A stretch of 64,000 bases of DNA, taken from NCBI GenBank assembly GCA_963971535.1, contig OZ020594.1, positions 113,323,474 through 113,387,473 on the forward strand. The letters run 5' to 3'. This stretch comes from Notolepis coatsorum. Taxonomy: Eukaryota > Chordata > Actinopteri > Aulopiformes > Paralepididae. The notes beneath the pieces were generated by a model. The model did not search any database. It was given only the letters and a program-made list of their open reading frames with translations, and had not been told where the DNA came from. The translations under genes were made by a program, and so were the position numbers. Positions 52,861 to 64,000 of the stretch are shown here, in pieces. Each line of letters begins with the position of its first letter. Within the stretch, counting starts at the first letter, position 1.

Positions 52861-53935
52861 GGATTTTGATTGAATTGATTGATTGAAAACTGTATTAACA
52901 GATTGCAGAATGGGTACAATTAGGGCTGACCTTCGAAGCTTTTTTTGGCAATCGAAGCTTTGGGGCCGAGCTTCGATTTTAATTCGAAGCTTCGAAGAAA
53001 AAAAAGAAAAAATAAAATTATATAATTTTTTTTATTTTTATTTTTTTTATCTTATGTTGTGGGACTTGTACAGCACTTTGGTAAACGTTGTTGTTTTTAA
53101 ATGTGCTCTATAAATAAAGTGGATTGGATTAATGAATTAAGTAGCCCCTTTTGTGACTGTGACGCAGCCAACAAGGTTTCACTCGGCTGTGTGATTTAAT
53201 TCAAGGTGGATCGCTGTTGTCGTTTGAACAACTTCAGATTTCATGGGAACTACCAATCCCCCAAATCAAGAATGTTTAAGATGAATGAAGTAAGATTTTG
53301 ATTATTTGAAATATGGCCTGTGTAGACTAAACTATGCACAGAATTATGTCAGTCTACAAGGTCCGGATTCTACATGGTCCGGCAATGTAGACCTTGTAGA
53401 CTCCACTACAGACCAATTATCAGTGAATGTTCATGCATTTTTAAGAGGGGCTACTTCCACAAAAAAACAAAGAACTCACCAAAACATCTCAGTAGCACCT
53501 TATCTAAATGTTCTATTTCATATAGAGATTCATATTTATTTATGTATTGCATGCATTTCTACATTTTATTTCCTATTTTGTTTATTCATCCCATTATCTT
53601 TCTTTTTTATGTGTGGAATTCTACAAGGCATGTAGATGTATATGTGTTTGAGGATGATATCCTTCAAACAGGCAATAGTGATGATATAATTTGGGCAGTG
53701 CTGAGCTGGGTTACTTTCCTCCAGTGTATTTGTCCCCCAGCCCCACCCAATGGCACCTATATATTTTTTTAATGTTCGAAGCTTATGCCATCGAACGAAG
53801 CTTTGAAGCTTCGAAGTATTTAAGACAGCCCTAGGTACAATACAGTACGGCTCAATACACACAACTGTTGCAGACCAGAGAAAGACTTTAGTCTTGTTTA
53901 CATCAGGGTCCCCCATTTTCAATTCGTCGTTCGAC
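52861..53935 (-). repeat. L2-like LINE 3' tail split by a hAT element
   Basis: TTGATTGATTGAAAACTG (tail, complement of (CAAT)n) and GATTGCAGAATGGGTACAAT lie left of the hAT. The sequence resumes at 53834 with GGTACAATACAGTACGGCTC and runs to GGGTCCCCCATTTTCAATTC near 53920. Same tail family as at 11.4 and 56.1 kb. Confidence 0.8.
52913..53841. mobile_element. hAT-type element with 8-bp TSD
   Basis: Ends TAGGGCTGACCTTCGAAGC (52921) and AAGACAGCCCTA (53833). GGTACAAT at 52913-52920 is repeated at 53834-53841. Subterminal CGAAGCTTCGAAG palindromes at both ends. Interior AT-rich without a recognisable transposase. Confidence 0.88.
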
Positions 53936-53939
53936 TTAA

Positions 53940-54130
53940 CTACACGTTAGTCGCGACTCCAGCCTTAACCCTGCTATTCTGAATATTCTATTCTATTCTG
54001 TTTGCCATGTCCTAAACCTCTGCCTGTCTCCTTGTCCAGGACCTCCAGTCGACCTGCCTGCCTCGCAGTACCCTGCTAGCTAGCTAATAACATGCCAACC
54101 ACTCAAGACTCCACAGCGGAGACCCTCATC
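53940..54130. other. Unassigned spacer
   Basis: No feature recognised between the LINE tail and the fold-back element. Confidence 0.4.
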
Positions 54131-55049
54131 TAGGGGTGGACGGTATAAACGGTATACGGTATAAACGGTATGAATTTGCTCTACTGTATGGATTTTGACT
54201 ATACCGTGTAACCGGTAAAGCAGCTCTAAAATAGCAATGACGTCATGTAACCACAGCGCGACTATTTCAATCGCATTTGCCCCTAAAAATAGATAGAATT
54301 AGTCATAGATAATAGATATGTGCAAACTGGAAAAAGTTATTTAGGAGGCTTCGCGCAGTGGGCGTGTCAACACGCAATTGTCATTTCATAATAAACACAT
54401 ATCACCGCGGCGCACAGCAAGTTTCAATTTCAGTTCCTGGCATTTTTAACCAGTGGAGAAAGGTAAGAGATTTTCCTATCGTTTTTCTTATATGAATTAT
54501 TCTACGTTAATAAAACATACCTGGTGATCAACTAGTTTGCTGTAAACATTATGATATATGTGTAGTGTTATGATAACGACGGCTGCAGCGGGAGGACGGC
54601 TGCAGCAGTGGATTTGCGAATAGCATGCAGCTGCAGAGCCGCAGAGCCAGGGGCGCTTTCAGGCCTGGTCACAGGCCCGCTCAACAGCGCCCCCCCACCC
54701 AACGGCTGAATTGCCAATGGCTGAATTGGAGTATTGCACAATGCCAGGAACTGAAATTGAAACTTGCTGTGCGCCGCGGTGATATGTGTTTATTATGAAA
54801 TGACAATTGCGTGTTGACACGCCCACTGCGGGAATTCTAAATAACTTTTTCCAGTTTGCACATATCTATTATCTATGACTAATTCTATCTATTGTTAGGG
54901 GCAAATGCGATTGAAATAGTCGCGCTGTGGTTACATGACGTCATTGCTATTTTAGAGCTGCTCTACCGGTTACACGGTATAGTCAAAATCCATACCGTAG
55001 AGCAAATTCATACCGTTTATACCGTATATAGTTTATACCGTCCACCCCT
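54131..55049. mobile_element. Large fold-back element with ~315-bp inverted arms
   Basis: 54131-54445 and 54741-55049 are close to perfect complements (TAGGGGTGGACGGTATAAAC, GCAATGACGTCATGTAACC, CGCACAGCAAGTTTCAATTT). The ends resemble hAT termini (TAGGGGTGG). No matching 8-base duplication was found at the flanks, so the mode of origin is open. The spacer (about 295 bases) is non-coding. Confidence 0.85.
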
Positions 55050-55212
55050 TGCAGACCAGAGAAAGACTTTCGTCTTGTTTACATCAGGGTCCCCCATTTT
55101 CAATTCATCATATTTCATATCTAAATCATATAATATCTCATTGCTAAATATATGCAATATATAATCTAATAATCCAATAATCTAAATCTAATATATAATA
55201 TAAAAATGCTAA

Positions 55213-56200
55213 ATGCATGGGTATTTTATTTTGTCTTTAATGTTAGCTTGCAAACTCAAATACTGTCTTGGTAAGCCTCATAATGAATTGTTTGGGGAAA
55301 AAAAGAAAAACATCACAAAAACATCACAAAACAAACTGGTCAGACTACTACTTGACCTTACCCCCAGAACCCACCTCACCCCTGCCCACTTTGACAACCT
55401 AGGATGGCTTAGAGTAGACGACAGAGTACAGCAACTTGCAATGGGCCTGGTCTACAAGATACACTATATGACTAAGGTACCCATGTACATGTCGAAATAC
55501 TTCCCAAAGGTCAGTGAATACCTCCACAACCACTACACCAGAGGAAGCTCAACAAATCATGTTAAACCCAGATTCGGCTCAAACAAGGGACTAAACACGT
55601 TTAGCAATTATGCCACATCAATGTGGAACGCCCTACCCAAAGCTGTAAAGGAATGTGAATCCCTACCTACATTCAAAACCGCTGTCAAAGAGCACCTACG
55701 GGAGGCTGCAATTCGAAACTGGCCACCGTAAATGCCCAAACCCCCCACCACCTCCTAATAGACAGTCTCCTCCCCACCGCATGTATATATTCTCTCCCCG
55801 CCGTATGTATATTTCTCTCCCACCCACCCACCCCCTCCAAATGTACAGTATCCACCCCACCGTATGTATATTTCTCTCCCACCCACCCCCTCCTAATGTA
55901 CAGTCCCCTCCCCATCATATATACTCTGTCAGGATCTATGGGTAACAGTGCTGTATATTTGAATACCGTTTATGTCACAAATGTATCAGTACTAAATACC
56001 TGTATGTCCCTATGCCATAAATGTCATGTATGTTGTGTGTCATAAATGTCGATATGAATTGAAAATGGGGGACCCTGATGTAAACAAGACAAACGTCTTT
56101 CTCTGGTCTGCATGCCCTTAACAATTGTGTGTATTGAGCCGTACTGTATTGTACCCATTCTGCAATCTGTTAAATAAAGTTTTCATTCATCCACGTTAGC
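55213..56200 (+). mobile_element. L2-like LINE, 3' fragment
   Basis: The C-terminal RT region (about 55280-55731) encodes LVRLLLDLTPRTHLTPAH, MGLVYKIHYMTKVPMY, GSSTNHVKPRFGSNKG and ATSMWNALPKAVKECES, the C-terminal motif of L2/CR1-like LINEs. The 3' UTR contains tandem CCGTATGTATATTTCTCTCC units, GAAAATGGGGGACCC and the tail CAATCTGTTAAATAAAG near 56180. The catalytic domain is missing (5' truncation). This copy defines the tail repeated at 10.7, 11.3, 17, 53.9, 55.1 and 60.5 kb. Confidence 0.8.
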
Positions 56201-56787
56201 TTCCTGGGTCCTTTGTACATTGATGTTAGCCCCGTTAGCTCGCCGGCTACTAGCTGCTAACGTTGGTAACAATACTTCCAGTGAAACGTGAACATGTGAT
56301 CACACTCTTCAATGAGTGCAGATGAAACATAACTAATAACTCGCTGCTCCTCTCGTCTTTGTTCCAAACCTCAGAGACAAACAACACCTCAGGACGAGAA
56401 GCTAGCAGCCGTTAGCCGCACAGCGTTAGCTCGTTAGCTAAGAGAACGTTATCTAGAAGGAATATTGCTACAGTCTCACCTGGAATGCCTTGGTTGAATC
56501 CGCAAACAACGTTTAATAATCCCCACAGAAATGTCGAACAGAACACACTTGTTTACTTCTTGTATTTCGCACCTCGTCTTCAACTGGACTGACGTCACTG
56601 ATCGAAGGGGAACTCTGGCGGAGTGACGCTGCTTGCCTGCTTCCTGCTCGAGACATCCAGCCTGTCAATCAACATGACGTACAAAGCCAAGCTCCTCCCA
56701 CAATAACTCCCCCCAGTCAGTGATCACGTGAACTACTCTAGTTAGGCCTACACATTACTGTACTGTACTGTAATCACTGGCGGTCGG
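56200..56787 (-). other. Possible 5' region of the host gene
   Basis: No transposon signature seen. On the minus strand GCGGATTCAACCAAGGCATT then CCAG is followed by GTGAGA (donor at 56479-56474), so an untranslated first exon could end at 56480. Sequence upstream (to about 56700) is moderately GC-rich with CpGs. Support is one good donor plus its position upstream of the start-codon exon. Confidence 0.3.
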
Positions 56788-57010
56788 GTGCCCCCATGGT
56801 CGAAAAACTTGCGCTTAAGTGCCCTTTTGAGTGAAAGAAATTAGAGGATGTGCCCTATTGGTGCCCCCACGGTCGAAAAACGCGCGCTTAAGTGCCCTTT
56901 TGAGTGAAAGAAATTAGAGGATGTGCCCTATTTGTGCCCCCACGGTTGAAAAATGCGCGCTTAAGTGCCCTTTTGAGTGAAAGAAATTAGAGGATGTGCC
57001 CTATTGGTGC
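56788..57010 (+). repeat. 73-base tandem repeat (three units)
   Basis: Units start at 56788, 56861 and 56934 (GTGCCCCCA(C/T)GGT) and each contains AAGTGCCCTTTTGAGTGAAA and GAGGATGTGCCCTATT. A fourth start at 57007 is cut off by CCAGTGGCGGACTGGGA, which looks like the end of a hAT-type element. Non-coding. Confidence 0.88.
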
Positions 57011-57225
57011 CCCCACCAGTGGCGGACTGGGACACAAATTCAGCCCGGGACATTCAGACGCACCAGCCCACACACCGGCCCACGCACCGGCCCCGAAACC
57101 GGCCCACACAACGGCCGTTATGAAACACTTGTCCAGTATTAAACAACCCAAGGCTGTGGCTAAGGAGTCAACATCAGGGAGACCAAATATACACCCCACC
57201 CCTAGATGTGCACTCATGCACAGTG

Positions 57226-57227
<2 letters not shown>

Positions 57228-57274
<47 letters not shown>
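57228..57274 (+). repeat. (CA)n microsatellite
   Basis: About 22 CA repeats. Open frames across it are artefacts. Confidence 0.95.
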
Positions 57275-57275
<1 letters not shown>

Positions 57276-58395
57276 ATAGCTGTCAACCCTACCGCTTTTC
57301 CCGGGATTCTCCTGTTTTTTCAACCTTCTTCACGCCCTGTTCACAGTTCACGAATTGGCACGTATTTTGTACTTGGCAGCAGTGTAAAGTATGCCGAGCT
57401 GATTTCAATGTCTTCTCACACGGTGGAAAACAGGACATCAGCGAATATTATGTGTTTAGAATATGTTGCGACGGTCGGATTGTTATTAAAAACGGAGGGA
57501 TACTAGCTATGATGTGTAGGAGTTAGCGAATATGAATTGATTGCTTTAAAAACGAAGATAAATGTCATATTTACGCTGTTTAAAACGGGATGGCGGACGA
57601 AAAATCTTCGGCTTTGGCTTAACGTGTGACGTTAGATTCAATTTACGTGCAGGGAAGTGGTTTACGTAAGGATTAATGACATGAACTAAGGTTGGGTGAG
57701 AGGTGTGAATGTAACTGTGAAAGCAGATTTAAAAAAATCGAGCTGGTTTGGCATATAATGAGGAAGGTTGCCGATAAGAATGAAAGTTTTTTACTTCCTG
57801 TTTTGGATCACTGGGGAGTTTGGTTGAATATCGACGTCTCTTATTGGTCTGTGTGCCTGGTATGACTGAACAATGTGACCTCCCATTGGCTTAGATGAAT
57901 GAATGACGTCAGCAGAATAGTGACGTGCTGCACTGGTTTGCGTGAAAGCAAGTCAGATAAAGTTTGGATGAATGTTTTGTGACTGTTGATATGAATGAAG
58001 AAATATGTTTATCTCTCGTGGTATGTGAAGAATGATTGTTTACAGTTAAGATGTGATGTGATAGTGTCTGGCTGTGGAAGAGTGCAATAGATGTATAAAT
58101 GAGGGAATTCCGTTTTCACCACAAGGTGGGAGCAAATCAATTACAATGGCTTGTTTTTAGCAGAGAAGGACTTCTTCCCCCATTTTCAATTCATCATAAC
58201 ATTTACAGTAAAACCAAATACATTTACAGATTACAACCTTTATTTAATGGTTAATATTTTGATAAAAGGTAATTTACTGTATTTTTATAGCATTTACACT
58301 TAAAGTAGGAACACAAAAGTAATCTGTAAAATAATACAGTGCATTTCCTGTGAAAAAAAGATTTACAGTTTACCCTTAAACGAATGGCTGGGTAC
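57275..58395. other. Gene-free spacer
   Basis: No coding motif or clear repeat except a scrap of L2-like tail (CCCCCATTTTCAATTCATCATAAC) near 58175. Confidence 0.5.
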
Positions 58396-58839
58396 ATACA
58401 GGTTTTGACCAGCAGATGACAAGCGACGAGGCAGCTCCATTGGGAGGGGGCGGGGCAGAGTGGGAGGGGGCGGGGCTGAGGGGGCGGGCCGGGAGAAGGG
58501 GCGGGGCTAACATGTACACGTTTTGTCTCCTCCCTATGTTGACAGCTATGACACACACACACACACACACATATACCGTTACTTCCTGTCATTGGCATAT
58601 GTTATTTTTTTTTACTAACATCTTAGTGCCTCATTAGCCTAGGGATTAAGGATACATGAAGTATTAACTACACCATAATAATATTGAGGTTTTGATCCAT
58701 AGAAAGGTCTGTGCTACACAATTTCAGTTAGATTGGATTTATTGTCCTTTAATTTGGCACTCATGACATTAGTTGCTTGCCGTTTAATCAACATCGAAAG
58801 ACCCCCCACTTCCTCCCAGACACCCATTCCAAGAGCCTG

Positions 58840-59312
<473 letters not shown>

Positions 59313-59413
59313 GCTCTCTTTCCTCAGTCAACTGCATAAGAAGAACACCAGCAATCAATAATAATGGCTTGAATTCATACAGCGTTTTTCAGCCTTTTGA
59401 AAACACCCAAAGT

Positions 59414-59704
59414 AGTAGTAGTAGTAGTAGTTTATTCAGTCATCATCTCACACAATACAATATACACCATCATTTAACAATATTTGATTTTACAGTGACT
59501 GAAAAGGTACAGACTGAAGCATAGTGCTTATATATGCCTGTCCTATATTCTTAACAAAAATTAAGACTCCAAAACAGTATTCTAAAAGAAAATAGCAAAA
59601 AAAAACAGTATTATTCACCCTTGTAGTTTTCAAAAATAGCTTTACAAACCATTTTCTTAAAAACCAAAAGCGAATTACTCATTCTTAACTGTATATCAGC
59701 ATTA
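59414..59704. other. (AGT)n run and spacer
   Basis: A short (AGT)7 at 59410-59431 and otherwise unremarkable sequence. Confidence 0.5.
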
Positions 59705-60190
59705 GGGCGGCTAGGTGGTGTAGTGGGCAAGGCACTCGCCACCAGTGTGGAGACGCTAGGATTCGCGTGTTCGAATCCAGCTCTCCACATTGTTTTCAGT
59801 TTAGCTGGTCGTCCGCAGTAATACACATTGGCCGTATTACGGGGAGGGAAACTGAAGGGTGGGGATCGGGCGTTGTGAACAAGCGACTCCTACAAGTCGG
59901 TTGGTGCGCCTGCGCAGTAGAATCAGGAAGTGTCGGGGGCAGCGTGAGCCTCCCACGCGTTACTCCTCGCCACTGAGAGATCGAGCTGCGCAGGTGAAAA
60001 GATGCGACTGCTGTTACCTCAAGTACCGGAGGGGACTTGTGCTATGTATGACTTAGTCCACATTGCAGCCGGCTTGTGGGAGGCAAGAAACAGCGTTCGT
60101 GACAGGGGAGGGTTGAATTGGATGATACGAAATTGGGATGGGAGAAAATATAGAAAAATGGGAGAAAAAGTGGATCAAAAAAAAACTGTA
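59705..60190 (+). repeat. tRNA-derived SINE with intact promoter boxes
   Basis: The head GGCGGCTAGGTGGTGTAGTG and GGCAAGGCACTCGCC looks tRNA-like with an A box (TGGTGTAGTGGG). GTTCGAATCC at about 59770 matches the RNA polymerase III B box. A tRNA-unrelated body follows (CCTCCCACGCGTTACTCC, CAGGTGAAAAGATGCG) and an A-rich end (GGGATGGGAGAAAATATAG, AAAAAAAAAC at 60178-60186). It is not a functional tRNA: the acceptor stem and anticodon arm do not close properly. A truncated relative lies at 51106-51495. Confidence 0.75.
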
Positions 60191-60936
60191 TATCAGCATT
60201 GTTCCACAAAGCGCTTCACAGAAACCATCAAGCATTCACACTCACACAGTCATACGCTACTGGTGGTCGTGAGCAGCATCAGCAAACACAGCTGCCCTGT
60301 GGCAGACTAACGGAATCATGTCTGCTATTCAGCGCCAACCACCATCAACAACCTTCATAAATACATTCAACATTAATGGAATAGGCTAACTACCAACTTA
60401 GCTGTAGCAGTTAGCTGTTATATGCAATCACATTTGTTTAACTACGGGGTAGTAGTTGACCTAGCAATTGTATGTATTGAGCTGTACTGTACTGTACCCA
60501 TTCTGCAATCTGTTAATAAACTTTTCAATCAATCAATCAAAACCTAGTTGTTAGCTTAAGCTAGTTAGCTGTGGTTATTTACAAACATGTAGATGAGACT
60601 AATCATATACAGATCGAGAACATGGCTAACAGTTGGGAATTCTAAGGTACATCTTATTTAAGCATGTAAAATGGCAACTAATCAATTCAATCAATTAGAT
60701 TACCAATATTATATCAACATGAAAATTTGGAAGGGAACATAATAGTATTTTATTTTAGTATTTACTATTATAATATTAGTAGCCGATTCATTTGCAGCCC
60801 GTCCTAGGTTCTGATTGGCTCTCTAGGTTAGCACTTTAGCTTCTGATGCTGTGGTGGGCACTAGTCCTAACATTGCTAACTAAACTTTTAGTCAGAGAAA
60901 AAACGTCACGGGTCACGACTATTTACGTCCACGTGC
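60191..60936. other. Spacer with an L2-like LINE tail scrap
   Basis: 60475-60540 carries TGAGCTGTACTGTACTGTACC then CAATCTGTTAATAAAC and (CAAT)n, the tail of the L2-like LINE family. The rest shows no feature. Confidence 0.55.
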
Positions 60937-62287
60937 TGTAAGGAATCAGGAATACGGAAAGTGTTACAAAGGATCAGATTAAACCGAATATATATATTTA
61001 TTTATTGATATATATTGCATAGTATTTGTATATCGTTTGATATCCCTTGTATATTCCTTGTACATATACACGGAATATCCCTTTAGCCCAGACCATAATA
61101 TTTCATTCTCCTATTGGACAGCGGTCCACCGGCGCCAGAGCCGCGCCTCCGGAGTCAGGTTCAAAGTCACCGTCAAGACATGTCTGTGCATGCCCGGCCT
61201 TGCCCAGGGATACGCGACAGAAATGAGATTGGCACTAGTTTGTTCACCGTGCATATAAATACGGCGCAGGTGAATACAGAAGTATGTTACCCAATAAGTT
61301 GAAGCCTCACCCACGATACAACGTGCGGTGAAGTATGGCCTGTTTGGCCCCAGAATAGAGCATTGAGACCGCGTGCAAATTAATAACTGAATTGTCAGAG
61401 TTTGGCGCTATACCGTCGAGTGCGACATATTTCTATTAAGTCATTAATAGTCTATTTGTGTATAGTGTATCGTGCGGCTAAAGTTCTACAGTGACCAGCA
61501 TCTCCAACGCTTCCTCGTATTAGCTAGAGTTCTTATCCAGGCTGGGCTGCTTCCATTGCGCTTTCACCCGAGGAGACCTAGACGAGAACCGTGTGGACAT
61601 GTACACTGGATTAATCTACCCGACGACTACATAGCCCTTTGCGGCTGGAATATATTTGCTTTGGTCCTGTGATTTATGGAGCGGAGAATCGCCGACGCCT
61701 GCACGTGTTGGATTTACCCCCGCTAGGAGCCAAGTCGAGTCGGCGCCTCAGAGAGCCTGAGGCCGGCTAGCTTTCTTCACTGTGGAGCTACAGTCTACGG
61801 AGAACAGCTGTATTCGTCTGTGGATCAAGAGGCTATTGCACCGGCTCCTGTACCTGGAGTCTCCTTAGTCATCGTTGACCAGACTCTCTACTACCGACAG
61901 ATCTTCTACCCCTGCTGGCTTACAACCAGGGGGACCCTTCCAGTATCTCCCGCTATATTACTAGTGTACCATAGATATAATTCCCTAAGATTCAGGTTGT
62001 ATAATTACCTCCTGCGTAACCAGAGAATGGACATTCATTGTTGATTTGCCTACGCACATTCCTTTGCCTTACAAGTGCATTCAAAGTCTAATAGAAAGTA
62101 TTATGTACCTTTTGCTCCATTAAATACTTGATTATACCTTTGTGTGGAACCGATTTCATTGTGGGAAGTGTTCATCATATTCATATATCGTGTACTGTAT
62201 GGCCAGTAATTAAAGTACATAAAGCGGTAGTGGTTTAATGATACCATACTTATCAATACAGTCAGGGAATTGTACCCCTCAGTTACA
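60937..62287 (+). repeat. BEL/Pao-type 5' LTR
   Basis: The right end is well defined by the primer site two bases downstream; the LTR ends AGTTACA. The proposed left end TGTAAGGAATC (60937) gives matching TGTAA/TTACA termini and a length of 1351 bases. A TATA box (GCATATAAATACGG near 61253) and an ATTAAA signal (near 62120) fit promoter and poly(A) functions. No second LTR lies inside the window, so the left boundary is inferred. Confidence 0.55.
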
Positions 62288-62289
62288 AT

Positions 62290-62307
62290 TGGTCCTTCGA
62301 GCCGGAG
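62290..62307 (+). promoter_or_regulatory. Primer binding site, tRNA-Tyr type
   Basis: TGGTCCTTCGAGCCGGAG matches, at 17 of 18 positions, the complement of the 3' end of animal tRNA-Tyr (CCGGCTCGAAGGACCA). Located two bases after the LTR end. Confidence 0.75.
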
Positions 62308-62359
62308 GGTAACTAGTGTAATATTAATATAGTGGTATTAATATTGACATGGCCTATGA

Positions 62360-64000
62360 TGAACACTCCACAAAACGGTTCTCCTAAAGTAGATCGCCCG
62401 CAGCGTAGACGGCAGACACCTCAGTACTTAGAGGATTACGTTGCCAATATACTACCTAGCCTTCTACAGACGGTAAACGCGGAAAAAGTAGATAGTAAAA
62501 TTATGTCCGACCCTATCGCCCAGGCTACCCCGCCAATAGAGGCCCTAGTGGGTTCTAACGTAACTGACCAAGCTCACGGTAGGGACCAGGAGGGACCTGA
62601 CACGACTTTACCCCCCGCCAAGACCGAAGAAGTAGTCCCCGGAGAGCTCCAGGATAAAGACAGCTCTCCAGGGATGGAACTCTACCCGCTACAAGAAGAG
62701 GAGAGCACCCCGGAGATGGATCTCCAGGACTCGCCACAGGAGAACAGATCTCCAACGAGTACTGCCAGGAGCGGATCACCTCAACCAGCGTCTTCCCCCA
62801 GCGAGGCGGACAAGATGCTGGCACAAGCATTCCTCGCCAGCCTAGCAGCCTCAACAGAGCGCGATCGACTCCAAGCACTGACGCTTAGTGAGCGCGAACA
62901 TTCTTCCATGGAAAGAGAACGCCTTCAGGCGCAGCAACGGAGCGACGAAGATCGTATACGTCTAGAGATTAGACGCCTTCAGACGGAAGAGAATATGGCA
63001 AGGGACCGGGCCGACGCCCAGCGCGCCGCTGCCGGTGCCCAAAGAGAAGCCGAGCGCGACCGATTACAAGCGCAGATAATGGAGCAGCTGATCACCAGGG
63101 CAACACCCCCTCCCTCCGCACGGGGTTCCAGGGCCTCGTCAAGACAAGGGTCAAGGGCACCCTCCCCTACCCGATCAAGCGACCCTGAGCCCGACCACCA
63201 GAGAGAGCCTATACCCCCCTCCGAACTCCTTCCCCGACCGGTCCACGCGAGACCCAGCTACAAGGAAGAAACGGTCTACACCGCGGAGAGGCTAAATAGA
63301 CGACTACAGGATCTAGAGGACCTGCCAGAGGAAGAAGAAGAGGGAGAGGAGGAGAGTCAAGCCCGACAGCAGCACAGTACTCCACAGGACCAGGAGGTCC
63401 AGTACAGCCCAGGCTCTACCCCCGCGGCTCTGCGCTACAGACCCCCGACTCAATTCACGGGTGAGCTTGACGCACGACCAGCCCAGAGGAATAGCACCTG
63501 GATACGCGGGCCATGGTACCCCGCAGGTACCAGCCCACCAAGAGGCGTAAGAGGAGACTCGCCTAGGAGGCCTCTCTTCCAACGCTCACCGATGTGCCAG
63601 CCATCCATGGCATCATACATTGGCACACCGACGTTTCCGGACTTCACCCACGAGAACAGAGCACAGTACACGGAGCTACGAATGTGCTTAGAGACAATGA
63701 TGTCCGATGTAGCTGATGAACCGTACAAGTATGCTATCCTACTGAAGCACCTCAAGGTGCCCCGAGCGCACAATATAGCGCTGGCCTATGCCACCTCTAC
63801 TACCCCATACACAGCGGCTCTAGCAGCACTCGACCAAAGATATGGACGCATATGGGACTACGTAATACAAGAGATAAGGCATATTGACCGTCTACCCCCA
63901 GCCACAGACAATCGCTCACTAGATGACCTGTCTATCAAGGTACAATCCCTGGTAGGGATGCTGGGGGCGCAAAGAGAAAAGGGTATGCACGAACTGTACG
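62360..64000 (+). CDS. gag: BEL/Pao-type Gag polyprotein, N-terminal part (runs off window)
   Basis: Open from ATG at 62360 (MNTPQNGSPKVDRP) to the window end, 547 codons without a stop. Residues about 165-245 form a highly charged Glu/Arg/Gln-rich coiled coil (ERERLQAQQRSDEDRIRLE). A Pro/Ser/acidic region follows. From about residue 410 there is a Gag core of the BEL/Pao style (FPDFTHENRAQYTELRMCLE, YKYAILLKHLKVPRA, YTAALAALDQRYG, LSIKVQSLVGML). Protease, RT and integrase would lie to the right of the window. The intact frame suggests a young copy. Confidence 0.75.

Noticed and set aside
59705-59790. A tRNA gene
   Set aside because: A and B boxes are present, but arms do not fold into a cloverleaf and the sequence continues into a SINE body with A-rich tail.

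Overview
The window looks like a repeat-rich stretch of a teleost fish nuclear genome. Supporting this are CR1/L2-type LINEs with (ATCTT)n or (CAAT)n tails, an L1/Tx1-type LINE, many hAT-type elements with 8-bp target duplications, a DIRS tyrosine-recombinase retroelement, a BEL/Pao-type element, long CA/GT microsatellites and a tRNA-headed SINE. Nothing bacterial or plastid-like is present. Family names come from reading motifs by eye; no database search was run.

Layout. 0.2-16 kb: a piggyBac-like palindrome, a CR1/L2-type LINE with a hAT insertion, two related non-autonomous piggyBac-like elements, a deleted L1/Tx1 LINE, LINE tails, a hAT carrying one of the piggyBac elements, and a hAT transposase relic. 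15.3-16.2 kb: two intact and one decayed copy of a 38-codon host exon on the minus strand; a cognate exon and the start-codon exon lie at 52.3-52.5 kb, so the host gene appears to span the transposon pile. 16.5-44.8 kb: one Mutator-like (MULE) DNA transposon with long terminal inverted repeats, a perfect 9-bp target duplication and a multi-exon DDE + SWIM transposase. A DIRS element (22.97-44.3 kb, minus strand) sits inside its right inverted repeat. An endogenous retrovirus (24.7-40.46 kb, plus strand) sits inside the DIRS element.

44.9-56.2 kb: LINE fragments, including a second CR1/L2-type copy cut by several hAT-like insertions, followed by a hAT element, a large fold-back element and another LINE 3' end. 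56-61 kb: mostly microsatellites, minisatellites and a tRNA-derived SINE. 60.9-64 kb: the 5' LTR, tRNA-Tyr-type primer site and gag of a BEL/Pao-type retrotransposon that leaves the window.

Two observations stand out. The retroviral integrase region is interrupted, directly after its first catalytic-aspartate motif, by 951 non-coding bases with the hallmarks of a group I self-splicing intron: last exon base U, last intron base G, an internal guide that pairs with the exon end through a U.G wobble, and P3, P4, P7 and P8 pairings in the expected order. The same provirus has five LTRs, two at the 5' side and three at the 3' side. They are joined head to tail by TTAA, which gives the CATTAATG junction of unintegrated two-LTR circles, while the whole array is bounded by one 4-bp target duplication.
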